Assembly (NCBI GenBank): GCA_018669005.1
Contig: JABJAL010000055.1
Span: 1 to 55,771, forward strand
From: Nitrospinaceae bacterium
GTDB taxonomy: Bacteria > UBA8248
Direction: 5' to 3'
Length of the DNA stretch: 55,771 bases
Both the position numbers and the translations under genes were made by a program. Under the pieces are notes generated by a model, which was not told where the DNA came from, searched no databases, and saw nothing but the letters and a program-made list of their open reading frames with translations. Below, one piece after another: positions 8,749-16,643 of the stretch. Position 1 is the first letter of the stretch. Every line of letters starts with the position of its first letter.

Positions 8749-9171
8749 ATGACCAAGCAAGTCGATTACGTTGACTGGCCGGGGCGCCCGGACGTCTTTA
8801 CACCCTACACCCCGGCCGTTCGAGTGACTGGCGGCACCACCGTCTACTTTGCGGGCGTCACTGCCGCTCCGCCTTACCACCATCACCCCCATAGGGCCGA
8901 GGAATTCGACACCCTGCCCAAGGACATGGAGAGCCAGACGAGGGCGGCGCTCGAGAATTTAAAGAAAAGCCTTGAATCGGTAGGCGCTACTTTTGAGGAT
9001 GTCGTCTCGGCCACGGTTTTTCTCACCGACGCCTCGGATCAGGCCGCAGGCCGCGTTCGGCGCGAGTATTTTGGAAGCCATCGCCCCGCCACAACGACCG
9101 TCGAAGTCAATCGACTCGCAACTGACCCGAGGTGCAAGATCGAGATTAATGCCGTGGCGGTTATCGATTAA
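8749..9171 (+). CDS. RidA/YjgF-like family protein
   Basis: This 140-aa protein shows the Rid/YER057c plan. There is an N-terminal strand pattern with VYFAGVTA, then a helix SQTRAALENLKKSLESVGA. The typical VVSATVFLTD follows, then a C-terminal PATTTVEVNRLATDPRCKIEINAVAV. The Arg-x-x-Ile-Glu-Ile-x-Ala-x-Ala end resembles the Rid substrate-binding end, with a Cys-Lys replacing the usual preceding residues. Family members deaminate reactive enamines/imines, or act as hydrolases in catabolic operons. ACAGGAGAA precedes the ATG. A His-rich patch (YHHHPHRAEEF) at about residue 43 is unusual. Confidence 0.88.
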   Translation: MTKQVDYVDWPGRPDVFTPYTPAVRVTGGTTVYFAGVTAAPPYHHHPHRAEEFDTLPKDMESQTRAALENLKKSLESVGATFEDVVSATVFLTDASDQAAGRVRREYFGSHRPATTTVEVNRLATDPRCKIEINAVAVID

Positions 9172-9234
9172 AGCGTGTGATGTGCCTATGAGGTGAGAAA
9201 AAACGAGGGCAAAACAACGAAGCCCCGCCGTCTA

Positions 9235-9810
9235 TCATTCGGGCTGCATCTTGAGGTGGTAGGCACGGTGCGTCTGCCGCTCTACGACGATGCTTTTCCG
9301 CTCGGCCCTATATCCTTTTTTGCGGATCCAGACGGTGTGCTCGCCAAATGCGAGCCCATCAATTTTCTTTACGGGTGAGGCCGTGCCATAGAAACGGCTG
9401 TCAACGAATACCTCCGCACCCGAGGGCTCAACAACAATGGTGAGCCGACCAAAGGTATCCTTTGATAGCACCATGCGAAGCGCAACTTGGCTGCTACCGA
9501 AATCCATCTCATCGATCCTCGGGACGTATCCCGGGAGCGAGGCTTTGACGGTGTGCCAGGCGTATGAAACACCCTTAACAACGACGGGTTTTTGAGTGTA
9601 GGTCCATCCTCGGTTCGAGCCGTCGAATCTAATCACCGCTCCCTGGGGCTCGGATGTGACGGTCAAGGTCCCCGACCCCTGATTGAGATCGAGCAATTTC
9701 CCTTTGCCGCAGCCTGAGACTCCGAGAACGATCATAAGACATGCCGCCAGACCAAGAGCGCGCCTAGCAATGTGCCCAAGCCAGCGATAGTCATTCTTCA
9801 TATTTCGCAT
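9235..9810 (-). CDS. PEGA-domain lipoprotein
   Basis: This is a predicted lipoprotein of 191 aa (188 if the ATG at 9801 is used, which has GGA at better spacing). The lipobox is VLGVSGC, cleaved before Cys at about residue 34. Two PEGA-type beta units follow: GTLTVTSEPQGAVIRFDG through SLPGYVPRI, and GRLTIVVEPSGAEVFVDS through RKKGYRAE. PEGA domains are small surface or periplasmic beta modules, probably protein- or glycan-binding. The gene is alone between two plus-strand genes. Confidence 0.87.
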   Translation of the reverse strand: MRNMKNDYRWLGHIARRALGLAACLMIVLGVSGCGKGKLLDLNQGSGTLTVTSEPQGAVIRFDGSNRGWTYTQKPVVVKGVSYAWHTVKASLPGYVPRIDEMDFGSSQVALRMVLSKDTFGRLTIVVEPSGAEVFVDSRFYGTASPVKKIDGLAFGEHTVWIRKKGYRAERKSIVVERQTHRAYHLKMQPE

Positions 9811-10049
9811 CCAATCTAGCCCTGCCTCGAATTAAAAGCGGATTAGCACCTCACAAATTCCATGTGCCAGCGAAATCTACCGAATTTACCCTCCCCTGCA
9901 AAGCCGCCCAGGGATTCGAGCCCGCTTGCCCATAGTCGGAACATCGGCGAAAATCCTCACATCCTTTGGAAAAGTGCGTGCCTTGAAGGCCCTGGCTCCT
10001 TCAAGTGGCGTTTTTCGTTCCTATTAGTGAAAAAAGAGAGAAACATAAT

Positions 10050-11741
10050 ATGCAGGGCTACCGAAAAGGCCTCACCAATTATGGCGATCCAGACTTTAGC
10101 GCCTTTATCCGAGGGGCCTACGCCAGGGGCTTCGGGCTGACCGAAAAAGACCTGGAGCGCCCCATCATCGGAATCGCGCAAACCTGGAGTGAGCTAAACC
10201 CGTGTCACCGCAACCTGCGCGAGATAGCCGAGGCAGTAAAACGCGGCGTCTGGCAGCAGGGCGGGGTGCCTCTCGAATTTCCCACCATCTCACTCGGCGA
10301 GATTTACCTCTCGCCCACCGCCATGCTCTACCGCAATCTTCTCTCGATGGATACCGAGGAGATGATCGGCGGCCAACCGCTTGATGGTGTGGTGCTGCTC
10401 GGTGGTTGCGACAAGACGCTACCCGCCCAACTCATGGGAGCGGCGAGCGCCGGAGTCCCAGCCCTTTCTGTCACCGCGGGCCCGATGATCGGGGGCCGTT
10501 TCGAGGACAAAAAGCTCGGCGCCTGCTCTGACTGCCGGGGCATGTGGAACGAATTCCGGGGTGGCGCGATAGATACCGAGACGCTCGATCAGGTTCAGGG
10601 CGAGCTTTTCCCCTCGGCTGGCCACTGCATGGTGATGGGAACGGCGAGCACGATGGCCTCCATCACCGAGGCACTGGGGATGATGCTCCCCGGCCTTGCA
10701 GCCATTCCTGCTCCGAATTCAAAGCGCCTCAGGCTCGCCGAGGAAAGCGGGCGACGCATCGTCGAGATGGTCGAAGAAGGACTTACCCCCGATAAAATTA
10801 TGACCCGCGAGGCGTTCGAGAACGCCATCCGTGTCCTCATGGCAGTGGGCGGCTCGACAAACGCAGTGGTCCACCTGCCCGCTATTGCGGGCAGGCTTGG
10901 AATCGAGTTGCCCCTTTCGCTATTCGATGAGCTATCGCGCACGACCCCGCACATCACCGGTGTGCGACCCTCGGGCGGAAACTTTTTGATGGAAGACCTC
11001 GCGGCGGCGGGTGGGATTGCCGCCGTGATGAAAGAGCTTGAGCCCCTGCTCAACGGTGGCGCAATGACCATCACGGGAAAAACCGTGACAGAGAACCTTG
11101 CGGGCGTAAAAGGCGCGCAGCCTTGGCAGGAGGTCATTCATCCCAGAGAGAACCCCATCGCCCCCGAGGGCGGACTCGTCATCCTCTCTGGCAGCCTCGC
11201 CCCAGAGGGCGCGGTCCTCAAGGTGTCGGCCGCCTCGCCCGACAAGCTCACTCACACGGGTAGGGCCGTTGTCTTCAGCTCGCAAGAGGACATGATCAAC
11301 CGCATCGACGATCCGGATCTCGGCGCAACGGCGGACAGCGTTTTTGTGCTCCAGAACACAGGCCCCGTTGGTGGGCCGGGATTTCCCGAGGCAGGCTTCT
11401 TGCCAATCCCCAAAAAATTACTTGAGCAGGGAGTGCGCGACATTGTGCGCATCTCGGACGCCCGCATGAGCGGAACGGCAGGCGGCACCACCATCCTTCA
11501 CGTAACCCCAGAGGCGGCTGTCGGAGGGCCGCTCGCCCTCGTGCGCGACGGCGATGAAATTTGCCTCGACGTGCCTAATCGGCGGCTCGACCTCCTCGTA
11601 GCAGAGGATGAACTTGCTCGCCGCCGCTCTGAATGGCACCCGCCCCCACATGCCTGGACGCGAGGCTACAAGAAATTATTTCTCGACCATGTACTTCAAG
11701 CGCCCGAGGGGTGCGATTTCGATTTTCTAAAAAAAACATAA
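10050..11741 (+). CDS. IlvD/Edd-family dehydratase, probably sugar-acid (arabinonate/xylonate-type)
   Basis: This is a [2Fe-2S] dehydratase of about 563 aa that removes water from a 2,3-dihydroxy acid. The iron-sulfur cysteines appear as NPCHRN (about C52), GGCDKTLPAQ (about C120) and SAGHCMVMGTAS (about C193). The Lys after GGCD is the Mg-site lysine. GGCDKTLPA followed by a GAASAGVP stretch fits the sugar-acid branch better than the branched-chain amino acid enzyme. I used the ATG of MQGYRKG because family alignment begins there; the upstream Shine-Dalgarno is weak. A D-2-hydroxyacid dehydrogenase follows 43 bases on, consistent with a sugar-acid or hydroxyacid catabolic pair. Confidence 0.9.
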   Translation: MQGYRKGLTNYGDPDFSAFIRGAYARGFGLTEKDLERPIIGIAQTWSELNPCHRNLREIAEAVKRGVWQQGGVPLEFPTISLGEIYLSPTAMLYRNLLSMDTEEMIGGQPLDGVVLLGGCDKTLPAQLMGAASAGVPALSVTAGPMIGGRFEDKKLGACSDCRGMWNEFRGGAIDTETLDQVQGELFPSAGHCMVMGTASTMASITEALGMMLPGLAAIPAPNSKRLRLAEESGRRIVEMVEEGLTPDKIMTREAFENAIRVLMAVGGSTNAVVHLPAIAGRLGIELPLSLFDELSRTTPHITGVRPSGGNFLMEDLAAAGGIAAVMKELEPLLNGGAMTITGKTVTENLAGVKGAQPWQEVIHPRENPIAPEGGLVILSGSLAPEGAVLKVSAASPDKLTHTGRAVVFSSQEDMINRIDDPDLGATADSVFVLQNTGPVGGPGFPEAGFLPIPKKLLEQGVRDIVRISDARMSGTAGGTTILHVTPEAAVGGPLALVRDGDEICLDVPNRRLDLLVAEDELARRRSEWHPPPHAWTRGYKKLFLDHVLQAPEGCDFDFLKKT

Positions 11742-11784
11742 TCGTCGTACGTACCTGACATCACATTTCCAGGAGGAATTTATC

Positions 11785-12831
11785 GTGGCCATCCCACGCG
11801 CAGTTGTTGCCTACCATCCCTCACTCGGCTCGACGAGAGGGCGCCCCATCTCACAGGAGCATCAAAGCCGAATCGACGCCATTGCCTCATCCGAGCGCGT
11901 AGAGTTCGTCATGGAGCCGAACCCGGAAAAAATTATGGCTGCTGCCGAGGGGGCCGAGTTTTTTCTCACGAAAAATGCACCACTCCCCGAGGGCTTACTG
12001 GAGCGGGCAAAGAATCTTCGCCTGATTAATGTGGCCACGCTCTACGGAGAGAAGGTGGACCTCGATGCGGCGGCGGCAGCCGGCGTCGCGGTGTCTTTTT
12101 GTGACAGGCCCATCGTTAATTCGGTGGCTGACCATTCGATGGCCCTGCTCCTGCAAATGGTGAGGAACATTCCTGCCGCCATTAAAGCGTCAAGAGAAGG
12201 AACCGGAAGACCCCCCTCACCCACCCGTCCGGATGGCAGCGCCTACAACTGGGCGCAGGTGCAAGGAGTGCGCCCCGTGAAAGGGATGCGTCTGGGCATC
12301 CTCGGAATGGGCGAGATTGCACGCGAGTTCGCTGTACGCGCAAAGTCCTTTGGCATGGAGGTGCGCTACTGGAACCGCTCGCCGCTCGCCGAGTGGATTG
12401 ATCGTCGGTGCGGCGCCTCGCCTACGAGCCAGGACGACCTGTTTCGAAACTCTGATGTCATCTACCCCTGTGTGGGGCTAAACGACCAAACTCGCCACAT
12501 CATCGGCGAGGATGCCATTCGCGCCATGCCGAGTGGCTCCTATGTGATTAACATCGGCCGGGGCCCTCTTGTCGATCAAGAAGCCCTCCGCGCCGCTCTT
12601 GAGGACGGCCACCTCGCTGGCGCCGGGCTCGATGTATTCGATTCCGAACCCATCCCGACCGACCATCCCCTTCTGGGCGCGCCGGGACTCATCCCCACGC
12701 CGCACGTCGCTGGGGGCGACGATGAAACGCTGGTGAGCGAGCTTGAATCCTGGATGGGGAACGTCCTGCGTGTCATCGATGGCAAGCCGCCCGAGAATAT
12801 CGTCAACGGCGTCGAATGGAAGACGGACTAA
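11785..12831 (+). CDS. D-isomer-specific 2-hydroxyacid dehydrogenase
   Basis: This is an NAD(P)-dependent dehydrogenase of 348 aa interconverting 2-oxoacids and D-2-hydroxyacids. The Rossmann motif LGILGMGEIAREFA is near residue 170. The catalytic Arg is in INIGRGPLVD, the Glu in DVFDSEPIP and the His in IPTPHVAGG. The start is GTG, with an excellent AGGAGGAA ahead. It follows the sugar-acid dehydratase and overlaps neither neighbour; the SRAP gene begins five bases after its stop. The substrate could be a hydroxypyruvate- or 2-ketogluconate-like acid, but that is inference. Confidence 0.92.
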   Translation: MAIPRAVVAYHPSLGSTRGRPISQEHQSRIDAIASSERVEFVMEPNPEKIMAAAEGAEFFLTKNAPLPEGLLERAKNLRLINVATLYGEKVDLDAAAAAGVAVSFCDRPIVNSVADHSMALLLQMVRNIPAAIKASREGTGRPPSPTRPDGSAYNWAQVQGVRPVKGMRLGILGMGEIAREFAVRAKSFGMEVRYWNRSPLAEWIDRRCGASPTSQDDLFRNSDVIYPCVGLNDQTRHIIGEDAIRAMPSGSYVINIGRGPLVDQEALRAALEDGHLAGAGLDVFDSEPIPTDHPLLGAPGLIPTPHVAGGDDETLVSELESWMGNVLRVIDGKPPENIVNGVEWKTD

Positions 12832-12835
12832 AACC

Positions 12836-13561
12836 ATGTGTGGGCGCTTCACGCTGGCAGTCCCGAAGGCGATGCTCGAGAGCTTGTTCGGTCTCGATAT
12901 CGAGGGGGAATTTCCCCTGAGATTCAATATCGCACCTAGCCAGCCCGTTGCCGCAATCCACGCGCCTAAAAGCGAGGCGCGAGAGCTCGCCCTTTTTCAA
13001 TGGGGCCTAATTCCCTCCTGGTCGAAAGACCCCGCCATTGGCGCGCGCATGATCAACGCCCGCTCGGAAACAGCGGCAGAAAAACCCTCGTTTCGCGCCG
13101 CAATGAAGCGCAGGCGATGCCTGATTCCGGCAAGCGGTTTCTATGAGTGGGCAAAAGTGGGCTCGGCCAAGCAGCCATTTTATTTCCAAATGAGGGACGA
13201 GCGCCCCTTCGCCATGGCCGGTCTATGGGAGCTTTGGTGCGGCGAGGATGGCTCGGAACTTGAGACATGCACCATCCTCACCACAACGCCCAACGAGGTC
13301 GTGGGGAAAGTTCACCAGCGCATGCCCGTTATCATCGCACCTAATGATTTTGACGCATGGATGGATCCGGCCAATGAAAAGCCCAAGACTGTGGCGCCCC
13401 TCCTTCGTCCCTATCCGGCCGAGGAGATGAAGACCCATCCGGTTGATCGCCGAGTCAACAGCCCTGCGGCGGACGACACTTCATGTATTGCACCCATCTC
13501 AGATGAGCCCCCTCCCGATACCGAGGCGGCACAGCCCGATCTTTTCTCCCCCCCCGCCTGA
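12836..13561 (+). CDS. SRAP-family protein (HMCES/YedK-like abasic-site shield)
   Basis: This protein of about 241 aa belongs to the SOS-response-associated peptidase family. These proteins cross-link to abasic sites in single-stranded DNA through Cys2. The catalytic start MCGRFTL is intact, so the start at 12836 is fixed by chemistry; a longer frame would bury Cys2. The conserved NARSETAAEKPSF, ASGFYEW and VHQRMPVII supply the Asn, Glu and His of the active site. The C-terminal 30 residues are Pro-rich and probably disordered. It sits five bases after the dehydrogenase stop, so it is probably co-transcribed. Confidence 0.95.
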   Translation: MCGRFTLAVPKAMLESLFGLDIEGEFPLRFNIAPSQPVAAIHAPKSEARELALFQWGLIPSWSKDPAIGARMINARSETAAEKPSFRAAMKRRRCLIPASGFYEWAKVGSAKQPFYFQMRDERPFAMAGLWELWCGEDGSELETCTILTTTPNEVVGKVHQRMPVIIAPNDFDAWMDPANEKPKTVAPLLRPYPAEEMKTHPVDRRVNSPAADDTSCIAPISDEPPPDTEAAQPDLFSPPA

Positions 13562-13582
13562 GCGGTTCACGCACAGAGAAGA

Positions 13583-14020
13583 TCAGGGCAAATACGGAAT
13601 ATCGATGGGGTGCCACCGGGTAACATCGCAGGCAAGGCTGCCCCCCGTGTGGTCGAGCCAGAGCCCGTCCCACACAGCGACGGAAGGATATTCCCTCTCC
13701 CCGCGCATGAAAAACACCAGATAATCGTTACTTAATTTGAGCCCACTGGTGTCCGAGGCTGCTTGCACACCCAGGGCGGCCACATCGATTTCAACCCAGT
13801 GCGTAACCTCGAAAAATAGATTTTTCTCGAGATCGAGATCAGAAATCGGCTCCGTCCACCCCTCCCCCGTCCAGAGGGTAAGGCCCGTGAAGCGATATTG
13901 TGGCTCAAAGCGATCAAAGAAAACGACAAGATAAAATCTCCCCGGCGCCGGCGGGTTGTTGTGGATGCTTCTCCACCTTTTCGTTATCCGAACAGGCTCA
14001 GGAGAGGAGATAAAGTCCAA
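13583..14020 (-). CDS. Uncharacterised small protein with an internal duplication
   Basis: This 145-aa protein has no recognised family. Two halves look alike: RFYLVVFFD ... LWTGEGW ... FEVTHWVEID, and DYLVFFMRG ... VWDGLWL ... CDVTRWHPID. The ending V-T-H/R-W-x-x-I-D, and the opening RWRSIHNNPPAPGRF, recall the small DUF551 module, so this may be a two-module version; that is a weak resemblance from memory. It starts five bases after the CocE/NonD gene stop on the same strand, so it is surely co-transcribed with it. It ends 22 bases from the convergent SRAP gene. Confidence 0.65.
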   Translation of the reverse strand: MDFISSPEPVRITKRWRSIHNNPPAPGRFYLVVFFDRFEPQYRFTGLTLWTGEGWTEPISDLDLEKNLFFEVTHWVEIDVAALGVQAASDTSGLKLSNDYLVFFMRGEREYPSVAVWDGLWLDHTGGSLACDVTRWHPIDIPYLP

Positions 14021-14025
14021 TCAAG

Positions 14026-15657
14026 CTACCTCGGAATATGCGGCGCCAGAAGATAGGAACCACCCTGCCCGGTGTGCACGGTATTGGTGACGACTCGCGG
14101 CAGCGGCTCGTGGGTGTAAATCAAATCGGTGTCAGGATCGCACGATGAAATCTCGACCCGGAGCCTGTGGCCCTCCAGGAACAGATTGCAGGTCGGAATA
14201 ATTTCGATGACATACTCGGTCGCCTCGCCGGGGGAGACGGGGGCGAGGGCCGTGTGCGGGTGCCAGGGTCGCCAGGGCTGGCTCTTTGCCGAATCAAGTT
14301 CCCTGTGTTGGGCACGAAGCATCCCGCGCGAGAGGAGGCGCATCGAGCCATCCGGCGCCTCGTCCTTAATGAAGACAAACCAATCGGTGTTGTCGACATC
14401 CGATGTGGCTGTGAGATACATGGCCATTGGTCCCGTGTATTCGACAGGCGAGGAGAAGGCCTCTGTCCTGAAGACGAGCTTGGGCTCACCAAGCCGGGTC
14501 GCCTGGGTGCCCGGGTCCATTGTGTAGCGCGCCTCGCCCGAGGAACCGGGGTTTTCGGTGAGTTCATCATTCCCCGAGAAATAGAGTTTTTGCCACTCCG
14601 TCCGGGCCAGCGGCCATTCGTTCTCGCCTCGCCAGGTGTCCTCGCCCTCGATATAAATATTAATGGGCGAGCCGTCCCAAACGCCTGAGTCCATGCCTTT
14701 CAAATAATGGTCGTACCAGCGCAGCGCCTCGCCGTGATAAAGGGCAAAAGGACGCCTCGGCTTCGACTCGGGGCCAATGAGCATCTTCTTGGGCGTCGAC
14801 TCGGGGATACCCTCCCAGCCCATGAACGCGCCCCTTAAGTGGAGCCCAAAGAATTTCCAGTCGCAGCCAAAGTAGGTGGGGATCTCTACTTTATGGAGGT
14901 TGCGGGCCGAGGAGCGCTCCTGGAAGTACTCACTATCGAGCGGGTCCTGCCCGCTTAGAATCCGGTTGAAGTGATAGTTGAAGCCCGACAGATCGGCTAC
15001 GCGCCCGCCCGTATGGTTGAGGAACATCAGGCTGCTAAACCAAAATCGCCCCCAGGCCGAATAGATGCCGCCGTGGTAGTAGGCATCGCGGTAGAGGTCG
15101 GTCATCGCATCGTAGGGAAAAATAGCGGTGAGCCCTTCGGGCTGCTGCTCGGCGCCAAGAAGCTGACTCATACCGAAATAGGAGCAGCCCACCATCCCCA
15201 CCTTGCCGTTGCACCAGGGCAGCCCGGCGATGTACTCGATCATCTCGGCCAGATCCTTTTGCTCTTTGGGGCCCCAGTGGTCCCAGGCGCCGGTCGAGTC
15301 ATTTGAGCCGCGCACATCGGCGATGACCTGCCCGTAGCCGCGAGGCACCCAGAACTCGGTGAGGCCCGCCTCGTTCTGCCCGAGGGGAGAGGGTGTCTGC
15401 TGAAGCTGGCGCGTATAGGGCGACCATGAAAGGAGGGCCGGAAATTTTTCCCCCGGCGCAAAGGGGCGAAATACATCGTAGGCCAGCTCGACACCGTCCC
15501 TTACGGTGAGGCGTTTTGAGAGTTCAGAATATATCGAATATCGCACCTCGCTCTGCTCGGGCGTTTTGGGCGCTGTATTATAGGGATACTGAGGCCAAGC
15601 CGAAGGGTAAGCTGTTCGAATGCTCTCTGGATTCACATACTTCGGGGCAAGTGCCAT
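14026..15657 (-). CDS. CocE/NonD-family (S15) hydrolase
   Basis: This is a serine hydrolase of 543 aa in the X-Pro dipeptidyl-peptidase/cocaine-esterase family. The N-terminal alpha/beta hydrolase domain includes LSWSPYTRQL. A conserved Arg-Gly-x-x-x-S segment follows (VIADVRGSNDSTGAWD), and the nucleophile elbow is GMVGCSYFGMSQLL (Ser near residue 162). The acid/His part and a C-terminal jelly-roll follow (RLRVEISSCDPD is typical). No signal peptide is seen. AGGAGA precedes the ATG. The upstream region has a short inverted repeat GGTAT-TGG-ATACC (15697-15709) that could be a regulator site. Confidence 0.9.
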   Translation of the reverse strand: MALAPKYVNPESIRTAYPSAWPQYPYNTAPKTPEQSEVRYSIYSELSKRLTVRDGVELAYDVFRPFAPGEKFPALLSWSPYTRQLQQTPSPLGQNEAGLTEFWVPRGYGQVIADVRGSNDSTGAWDHWGPKEQKDLAEMIEYIAGLPWCNGKVGMVGCSYFGMSQLLGAEQQPEGLTAIFPYDAMTDLYRDAYYHGGIYSAWGRFWFSSLMFLNHTGGRVADLSGFNYHFNRILSGQDPLDSEYFQERSSARNLHKVEIPTYFGCDWKFFGLHLRGAFMGWEGIPESTPKKMLIGPESKPRRPFALYHGEALRWYDHYLKGMDSGVWDGSPINIYIEGEDTWRGENEWPLARTEWQKLYFSGNDELTENPGSSGEARYTMDPGTQATRLGEPKLVFRTEAFSSPVEYTGPMAMYLTATSDVDNTDWFVFIKDEAPDGSMRLLSRGMLRAQHRELDSAKSQPWRPWHPHTALAPVSPGEATEYVIEIIPTCNLFLEGHRLRVEISSCDPDTDLIYTHEPLPRVVTNTVHTGQGGSYLLAPHIPR

Positions 15658-15811
15658 GGCAGGTCTTCTCCTATAAATTCCGGGCTAAATATCTCTGGTA
15701 TTGGATACCGGATATTATCACTCTGATAGGAGTTGAACACCACCCCCGGCAGGGAATGCTTAGAGAGAATTTATAGAAATAGCGCTAGTGTATTGGAGGG
15801 TCGAGCCAGAA

Positions 15812-16213
15812 CTAAAGGCCCTTTAAGAGCAACTTGCGGACCGATGCCTCGTTGAGATCGCCGATCGATCGACCGATTTCTTTATCGCCCTTAAAGACGA
15901 CCAACGTCGTACGCGCCCGGACATGGTGGGCACCCTTAAATTCCCTGCCGTTGTCGAAATCGACATGATAGGCAACCGCGTCCTTGTATTTATCTTCTTT
16001 GAGGATGTTTTTCAGAAGAGACAACTGCCTCGTGCATTGCCATCACCAATTGGCATAAACGCCGACAAAGATCGTCTTGCCAGATTTCTGAGAGAGCTTG
16101 AACGCCTCCTTATCGTAGGAGCGAAGCCCCTCGGCAAAAACCACAGGGGGCATCAATAATGCAGCGGCGAGCAGGGCCGATAAAAACACGGCGGCGAAAA
16201 AAGGCTTTATCAT
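15812..16213 (-). CDS. Exported thioredoxin-fold selenoprotein, UxxC (copy 1, in-frame TGA at 16043-16045)
   Basis: Read through one TGA, this is a 133-aa exported thioredoxin-like protein. A signal peptide (MIKPFFAAVFLSALL, cleavage near VVFA-EG) leads to KTIFVGVYANW-U57-WQC60-TRQL. The TGA stands where thioredoxins have the first Cys of W-C-x-x-C. The frame is otherwise open to a TAG stop. The C-terminal part (TTLVVFKGDKEIGRSIGDL) is the thioredoxin beta-sheet end, but Thr102 stands at the cis-Pro position. My hand alignment with the adjacent copy gives about 51 identities in about 95 positions. A hairpin 11 nt past the TGA fits a bacterial SECIS. The gene starts 13 bases after copy 2 and is last in the sdh operon. 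Standard calling would yield only a TTG-started 70-aa fragment. Confidence 0.85.
16018..16031 (-). promoter_or_regulatory. Putative bacterial SECIS hairpin, copy 1
   Basis: On the minus strand, 11 nt after the TGA, GAGGC pairs with GTCTC around the loop AGTT, with one G-U pair. The loop starts 16 nt after the TGA and has G at its second position. That meets the usual bacterial SECIS description of a short stem, a small loop with an early G, and a loop 16-37 nt downstream of UGA. The same structure at the same distance exists in copy 2. Confidence 0.72.
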
Positions 16214-16226
16214 CCGCTTCCCTGCC

Positions 16227-16643
16227 CTAAAGGCCTTTTATGAACATCTTGCGGATGGAATCTTTATTGAGGTCGCCGGTAGAGCGCCCTTTTTCTTTTT
16301 TGCCCTTAAAAACCATGAGCGTCGACTGCCACCTGACGCGGTGCTCTTGGAGAAAACGCTTCTGGCTGTCGAAATCCACCTGAAAGGCGATGGCGTCTTT
16401 AAAAGCCTTATCTTTGAGTATCTTCGTGGTCAGAGGCAACTGCCTCCGGCATGTGCTTCACCAGTCGGCGTGCACACCGACGATGACCGTCTTGCCCGCC
16501 GCCTGCGCCTCAAGAAACGAGGCGCGCGTGTAGGGCGTCCAGCCGACGGCTTGCGCCGGGGAGGGTGTCATCATCACAAGGAGCAGGACGGCAAAAATCA
16601 TATATGAGAAAATCGCCGATACGAGACGAAAACTTCTCTGCAT
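16227..16643 (-). CDS. Exported thioredoxin-fold selenoprotein, UxxC (copy 2, in-frame TGA at 16458-16460)
   Basis: Read through one TGA, this is a 138-aa exported thioredoxin-like protein. The signal peptide (FSYMIFAVLLLVMMTPSPAQA) ends near residue 32. The redox site is KTVIVGVHADW-U62-STC65-RRQL. The remainder (KDAIAFQVDFDSQKRF, then STLMVFKGKKEKGRSTGDL) matches exported thioredoxin-like proteins that, as I recall, usually have Cys-Pro-Thr-Cys here. The cis-Pro position is Ser107. Its ATG shares one base with the sdhB stop (TAATG), so translation is coupled to succinate dehydrogenase. The only internal stop is the TGA at the catalytic cysteine, which argues for selenocysteine rather than decay. 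A conventional caller would report two broken pieces. Confidence 0.87.
16433..16446 (-). promoter_or_regulatory. Putative bacterial SECIS hairpin, copy 2
   Basis: On the minus strand, 11 nt after the TGA, GAGGC pairs perfectly with GCCTC around the loop AGTT. Two more outer pairs are possible (C-G and G-U). Compared with copy 1, the fourth pair is G-C instead of G-U, so pairing is kept while the sequence differs. Distance from the TGA to the loop is 16 nt. Confidence 0.75.

Noticed and set aside
9909-9923. tRNA T-arm-like sequence GGGCTCGAATCCC on the minus strand
   Set aside because: Only three base pairs of the T stem form, and no acceptor, D or anticodon arm could be fitted.
15812-16643. 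Four separate short genes (frames ending at the TGAs and TTG-started frames after them)
   Set aside because: The breaks fall exactly in the thioredoxin active site in both paralogs; the pieces make sense only when joined through TGA.
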